This document shows positions 42,501 through 45,241 of a stretch of 45,241 nt of DNA, piece after piece. The DNA lies in assembly GCA_002150815.3 (NCBI GenBank), contig NDFF03000074.1, forward strand, positions 1 through 45,241, given 5' to 3'. Below the pieces are notes generated by a model that searched no databases, was not told where the DNA came from, and saw only the letters and a list, made by a program, of their open reading frames with translations. How positions within the stretch are numbered: position 1 is the first letter of the stretch; each line of letters opens with the position of its first letter. The stretch comes from Grammothele lineata (Eukaryota; Basidiomycota; Agaricomycetes; Polyporales; Polyporaceae). Position numbers and translations under genes: made by a program.

Positions 42501-43861
42501 GCACCTCTAGCGGCGGAGACACGTCACGCGTCCTCTCTTCAGCGACGCAACCAGCGGGTGTGGCAAAGGTCGAGAGCAGGATGAGCGGCGGCTTCGATCG
42601 CAGCGACAAGAGCGACATTCTCGGCCTACCGTCCGACTGCAGCAACGAAGAGCTCGACGACCTCGGTATGCGCGTACTCGCACCTATAGAGCTGACCTTG
42701 CGCGTCGCGCGTGCATTCCACCTACTCAAAGCCACTCGCGAGGCGGTGAAACACACATCAGCATACCTCAAGGAGAAGAAGAAGCAGCGTAATACGCAGG
42801 CGTACAACACGCGCGCGCAGACGGAGATCTCGAAGTCGCGCTCCTTGGCACGACGTCTCGCTCAGCGCTTCAATCACAATCTCAACAGTATCCTTCGCCT
42901 TCGAAGACTACTAGACGTCAAGCCCGACAAGACGGAGATGGAGAGTCGGCTGCGAAGGATCGGGAAGCGCGACCTCTTCATTACCAATCTCACGTCTGGA
43001 CCAGGCCACGGAGAACGTCATCATGCCTCCTGGATCTGGGGTGTATTCGAGCTGCCTCCGGAGAGGCGCAAGCAGCCCGATCGCAAAGGGAAGCGCAAGG
43101 CCGACTTGAAGCCCGATCTCAAGGGCAAGCGCAAGGCCGATCCGGAGCCCGCCGAGACGGCGGATGAAGACGGTAAGATTGTTGAGACGGTCTGCGTCCA
43201 CACCGCTAATTCCCCTTCAGTGGACTCCTGTCAGTGGCACCGAGCATGCAATGCTAAACTACAGGCCGACGCGGCGACTAACACGGCGTGCGCGGACTTT
43301 CGGCATATGCGCAACGGGGCCGGGTGTATGTCCAAGTGTTGGGCGGAAGCTGCGAGCGCAGAGGGTGTCTCGGATGGTGCGCGCGCGTACGCGCTGCAGC
43401 AATCAGACATGTACGCGGCCTTGCAAGATGCCGCGCAGGAGGCGTACGACCGAGCGCGACGCCCTGGTATCAAGTCAGAAGAACTCGATCATAGCGTGGC
43501 GAGTATCATGGTATTCCCTGCGCAAACACTACTCACATTACACGCGTTACAGCCTCTTCGTGCCAGTCTCGCGGAGATCGTGCCCGACGTCTCGCCATAT
43601 GAAGAGTTGCTCGAGATGTTGAAAGACGCATGTCCACCGGAGGAACCCGCGAAGGACAGCGATCGACCACTCGACAGCCAACAGGAAGGCAACACCGAGG
43701 CCGAGCACGGTGCGAAGGTGGGTGCGGTCGCCAGAGTGCCTCAAATCATGCTAATCATGGGCGTTCTAGTGATTCGTCCGTGTGACGTTGATCGCTGGTT
43801 TAATCATGGGACTGACCGACTTAATCACCTGTATCATAGTCGCTTCTTAATCACCGTTTAG
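39504..43861 (+). CDS. KDZ transposase with CxC2 cysteine cluster, 1297 residues
   Basis: Ten exons (39504-39845, 39901-40497, 40548-40738, 40786-40960, 41009-41154, 41213-41604, 41654-41863, 41915-42044, 42103-43172, 43221-43861) join to 1298 codons without a stop. Residues 1-114 are basic then acidic. The zinc-binding CxC2 cluster is at about 151-218 (CRCGGNEAKYRCTDC, LCGACMRRTH, GHDGGECPH). The KDZ core follows: LLRARIWPATRKTPSTGFT, LTDNTTPSNIK, MKRAGRFH, FGMDGNHTLN (first Asp near 388), FDQSHTCSGFKVA, VTCRHVLF, GERYPLLD, SYDVFCQY (Asp near 511), IPTFHANAH, and GHQHGEGVEPPW (Glu near 575), the probable RNase H-fold D-D-E. The family's usual TDGE is QHGE here. SHGGREDALNDQMNHWNRRK is also typical. 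The C-terminus reads into the right subterminal repeats. Intron 9 (48 bases) is a multiple of three, so retaining it would still give an open frame. It appears intact. Confidence 0.85.
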
Positions 43862-44064
43862 TCCGCGTAATCATGCTCAATAATCACTGTACTTATTGGT
43901 CTATCTCGCCGAAACAGTGTACTAATCACAGTAATCACGACCGTAGTACACTTGTAAGCACACTAATTACATGCAGTTATAGCGTATCTTTATGTCCGCA
44001 CAGCCGCCCTGCGCCGCACGCGAGTTGAGCATGCTAATCATGAGTTGATGCTAACTGAGAGGCG
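43740..44064. repeat. Right subterminal repeats of the KDZ element
   Basis: About ten TAATCAC/TAATCATG words occur here, the reverse complement of the GTGATTA words at the left end. The first ones overlap the last 40 codons of the transposase frame, so the final part of that protein is encoded by repeat sequence. Confidence 0.6.
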
Positions 44065-44083
44065 TGATTATAGAAAAATAAGG
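44065..44083 (-). repeat. Terminal inverted repeat core of the KDZ element, right
   Basis: An exact inverted copy of 30310-30328. Six bases (GTCCCC) separate it from the flanking duplication at 44090. Confidence 0.8.
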
Positions 44084-44089
44084 GTCCCC

Positions 44090-44098
44090 TGCTCCCTC
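44090..44098 (+). repeat. Target-site duplication of the KDZ element, right copy
   Basis: TGCTCCCTC matches 30293-30301. On the minus strand it reads GAG GGA GCA within the codons for A-R-E-H of the interrupted transposase. Confidence 0.75.
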
Positions 44099-45241
44099 GC
44101 AGCGGCGCGCCGCACTGCTTCCTTGAGCTTGATTTTCTCCGCGGGTGTGGCGTATTCGTACGCCTCCTGGAGGGCGACAGTGTCGTTCTTCCGCTGCAGG
44201 CGCATGTTGCGGAGCGGGGTGAAGCCGGTGTCACGCGCTTCTAGCTGCCGCAGGATCACAGCGAGACGTGTCTTGGCCGCGATCTGGTCCTCAAAGTCGA
44301 TCTTGTTGGTACGTCCGTACCACTGCTTGACGTACTTATGTTCGAGCTCTCCCTATTCTAGCATGTAAGTTGCTGGTGACGACAATGAAGCAGACAGGGC
44401 ACTTACCGTCTGAGTTGAATATCCGTCAGTCGGCCCCGCGTGACGGATGTACCCGGCAGTGTGGGCAGCCAGGTGGTGCTTGATGGTGTCGGGGACGGTG
44501 AATTCTTTCTTCTTCTTCTGCGCGTCGACCGGTGCATTAGGCTTCTTTGCGCGCGCGCGCCGTATGCGAGCCTCAACCTCGGCACGACTCTCAAACACTT
44601 CGTATGCGGCACATGTGGTACTTGCGAATGTACGCATTGCGGCGTACATGTGATCCGTTGCGCCTTCAAAGACGTCGATGGTGATGTCAGTATGCATCCT
44701 GAGCTTGGCGAGGGCGTGCCAGTTCGCGAGCTCGAAGAGCAGCTCGAGCACAGTGTGATTGTGCTTCAAGGGTAGCAATCCCTCGAACGCTGGGATCATG
44801 ACCTGCAGAGCATCATCAGCGCGGAGGAACGTGGTGCACATAGAAGTTTCGTACCATGAGAAATGCTTCATAGTCTCGCGCGGCAAGCTTCTTTCGGGAC
44901 GAAACATCGTTCCAGAACTTGCGTATGCGGTCGCGCCCGAAAGTAGGCATGTTTCGCATGCTAGGAAGCACAATATGCCGTGAGCGCACACTCGAAAACG
45001 GGGACGGAGGGAGACATACCGGGCATTAAATTCTTCGACTGTCTGTTCACCTTGGACGTCGAGGAGACGCATCAGATGGTGGAAGACACCCTTCCAAACG
45101 CCAAGCTCGAACTCATGCATCACGTCGGGTGCGAAGAGCTTGTACATCAGGAAAGGCCCATCTGTCTTCCGGTGTCTTTGAGTGGTCTTCACTGGGCAGC
45201 GTCAAATGCTTGTCAAGACTGCCCTTGGTCTTGGCTAAGAC
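44090..45241 (-). pseudogene. Transposase of the CACTA-like element, 5' part, cut by window edge
   Basis: Exons, in transcript order: 45020 to the edge, 44854-44960, 44407-44802, and 44352 down to the KDZ insertion. They read LFAPDVMHEFELGVWKGVFH, MRNMPTFGRDRIRKFWNDVS with KKLAARDYEAFLM, then MIPAFEGLLPLKHNHTVLEL, ANWHALAKLRMHTD, GPTDGYSTQT and GELEHKYVKQWYGRTNKIDF. This is the standard central part of Agaricomycete CACTA/Tnp2-like transposases. The last exon ends RAAARE at the insertion and continues as HDARKQ at 30292 and below. Near 45190 a GSLDKH-type segment is out of frame with the MYKLF segment, so a small intron or a frameshift may lie there. The N-terminal part is beyond the window. 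Confidence 0.75.

Larger units (their letters stand above)
30302..44089 (+). mobile_element. KDZ transposon with transposase and three further genes, 13.8 kb
   Basis: The element is bounded by the direct repeat TGCTCCCTC. Just inside are inverted copies of CCTTATTTTTCTATAATCA (30310-30328; antisense at 44065-44083, 19 of 19). The next few hundred bases at each end are dense in GTGATTA/TAATCAC words in opposite orientations. Inside are two minus-strand genes (30797-33926, 34278-35607) and two plus-strand genes (37214-39261 and the KDZ transposase 39504-43861), the two pairs diverging from a shared region. All four are open. The insertion lies in a coding exon of a CACTA-like transposase; removing the element and one repeat copy restores the exon frame. 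It looks recent and possibly autonomous. Confidence 0.85.
27847..45241 (-). mobile_element. CACTA/Tnp2-like (Plavaka-type) transposon, interrupted, open at right edge
   Basis: The bounds are those of its transposase coding sequence; the left terminus probably lies between 27440 and 27846, and the right part is outside the window. It hosts two later insertions: an 897-bp foldback element (29345-30241) in an intron and a 13.8-kb KDZ transposon (30302-44089) in an exon. Without them the visible part shrinks to about 2.7 kb. Assignment rests on the transposase motifs described for its two parts. The name Plavaka is from memory; an unnamed sister family of CACTA-like elements is possible. Confidence 0.65.

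Noticed and set aside
39504..43861. Transposase as a broken pseudogene, because its exons lie in different frames
   Set aside because: Nine introns with canonical GT and AG ends join all segments in phase, with conserved motifs on both sides of each junction.
30302..44089. A TET/JBP dioxygenase gene inside the KDZ element
   Set aside because: This link is known for fungal KDZ elements, so I looked for an HxD and distal His pattern with a jelly-roll-like context in the three cargo genes and found none by eye. A profile search would be decisive.
1..45241. CRISPR arrays, operons, ribosome binding sites or bacterial genes
   Set aside because: Spliced genes and fungal protein families dominate; no spaced direct-repeat array or Shine-Dalgarno pattern is present.

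Overview
This is a fungal nuclear window, almost certainly from an Agaricomycete (mushroom or polypore type basidiomycete). Genes carry many 45-100 base GT-AG introns. The families present (DUF6534 membrane proteins, a FunK1 fungal-type kinase, an 'IDDxFGDSVTG' secreted glycoprotein, KDZ and CACTA-like transposases) are typical of that class. Gene models below were spliced by eye; every chain stated as open was checked for phase across each junction.

Left part (1-15 kb): three minus-strand DUF6534 seven-helix membrane protein genes (1206-2970, 4209-6061, 9256-11294) share one exon plan, including a 13-base microexon. A seven-exon jacalin-like lectin gene (7098-8040) and a degenerate DUF6534 tail (about 8640-9060) lie among them. 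A single-pass glycoprotein gene follows (12798-14315), with a decayed paralogue fragment beside it (14880-15090).

Middle part (15-27 kb): a FunK1 kinase gene (17167-20013), a membrane-anchored dual-specificity-type phosphatase (21200-21994, minus strand) and a ten-exon mitochondrial dicarboxylate-type carrier (24588-26496). Between them are long stretches without a supportable gene; one holds a diverged repeat present at 15.6 and 24.0 kb.

Right part (27-45 kb): nested transposons. A CACTA/Tnp2-like (Plavaka-type) transposase gene runs on the minus strand from beyond the right edge to 27847. One of its introns holds an 897-bp foldback element with 372-bp arms, each carrying a tRNA-like Pol III promoter. 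One of its exons is split by a 13.8-kb KDZ transposon (30302-44089) flanked by the direct repeat TGCTCCCTC. Removing the KDZ element and one repeat copy restores the exon reading frame exactly. The KDZ element carries an apparently intact 1297-codon CxC2/KDZ transposase and three further open genes of unrecognised function: 960 and 426 codons on the minus strand, and at least 665 codons on the plus strand. This element with its unexplained gene set is the best candidate here for an undescribed system.
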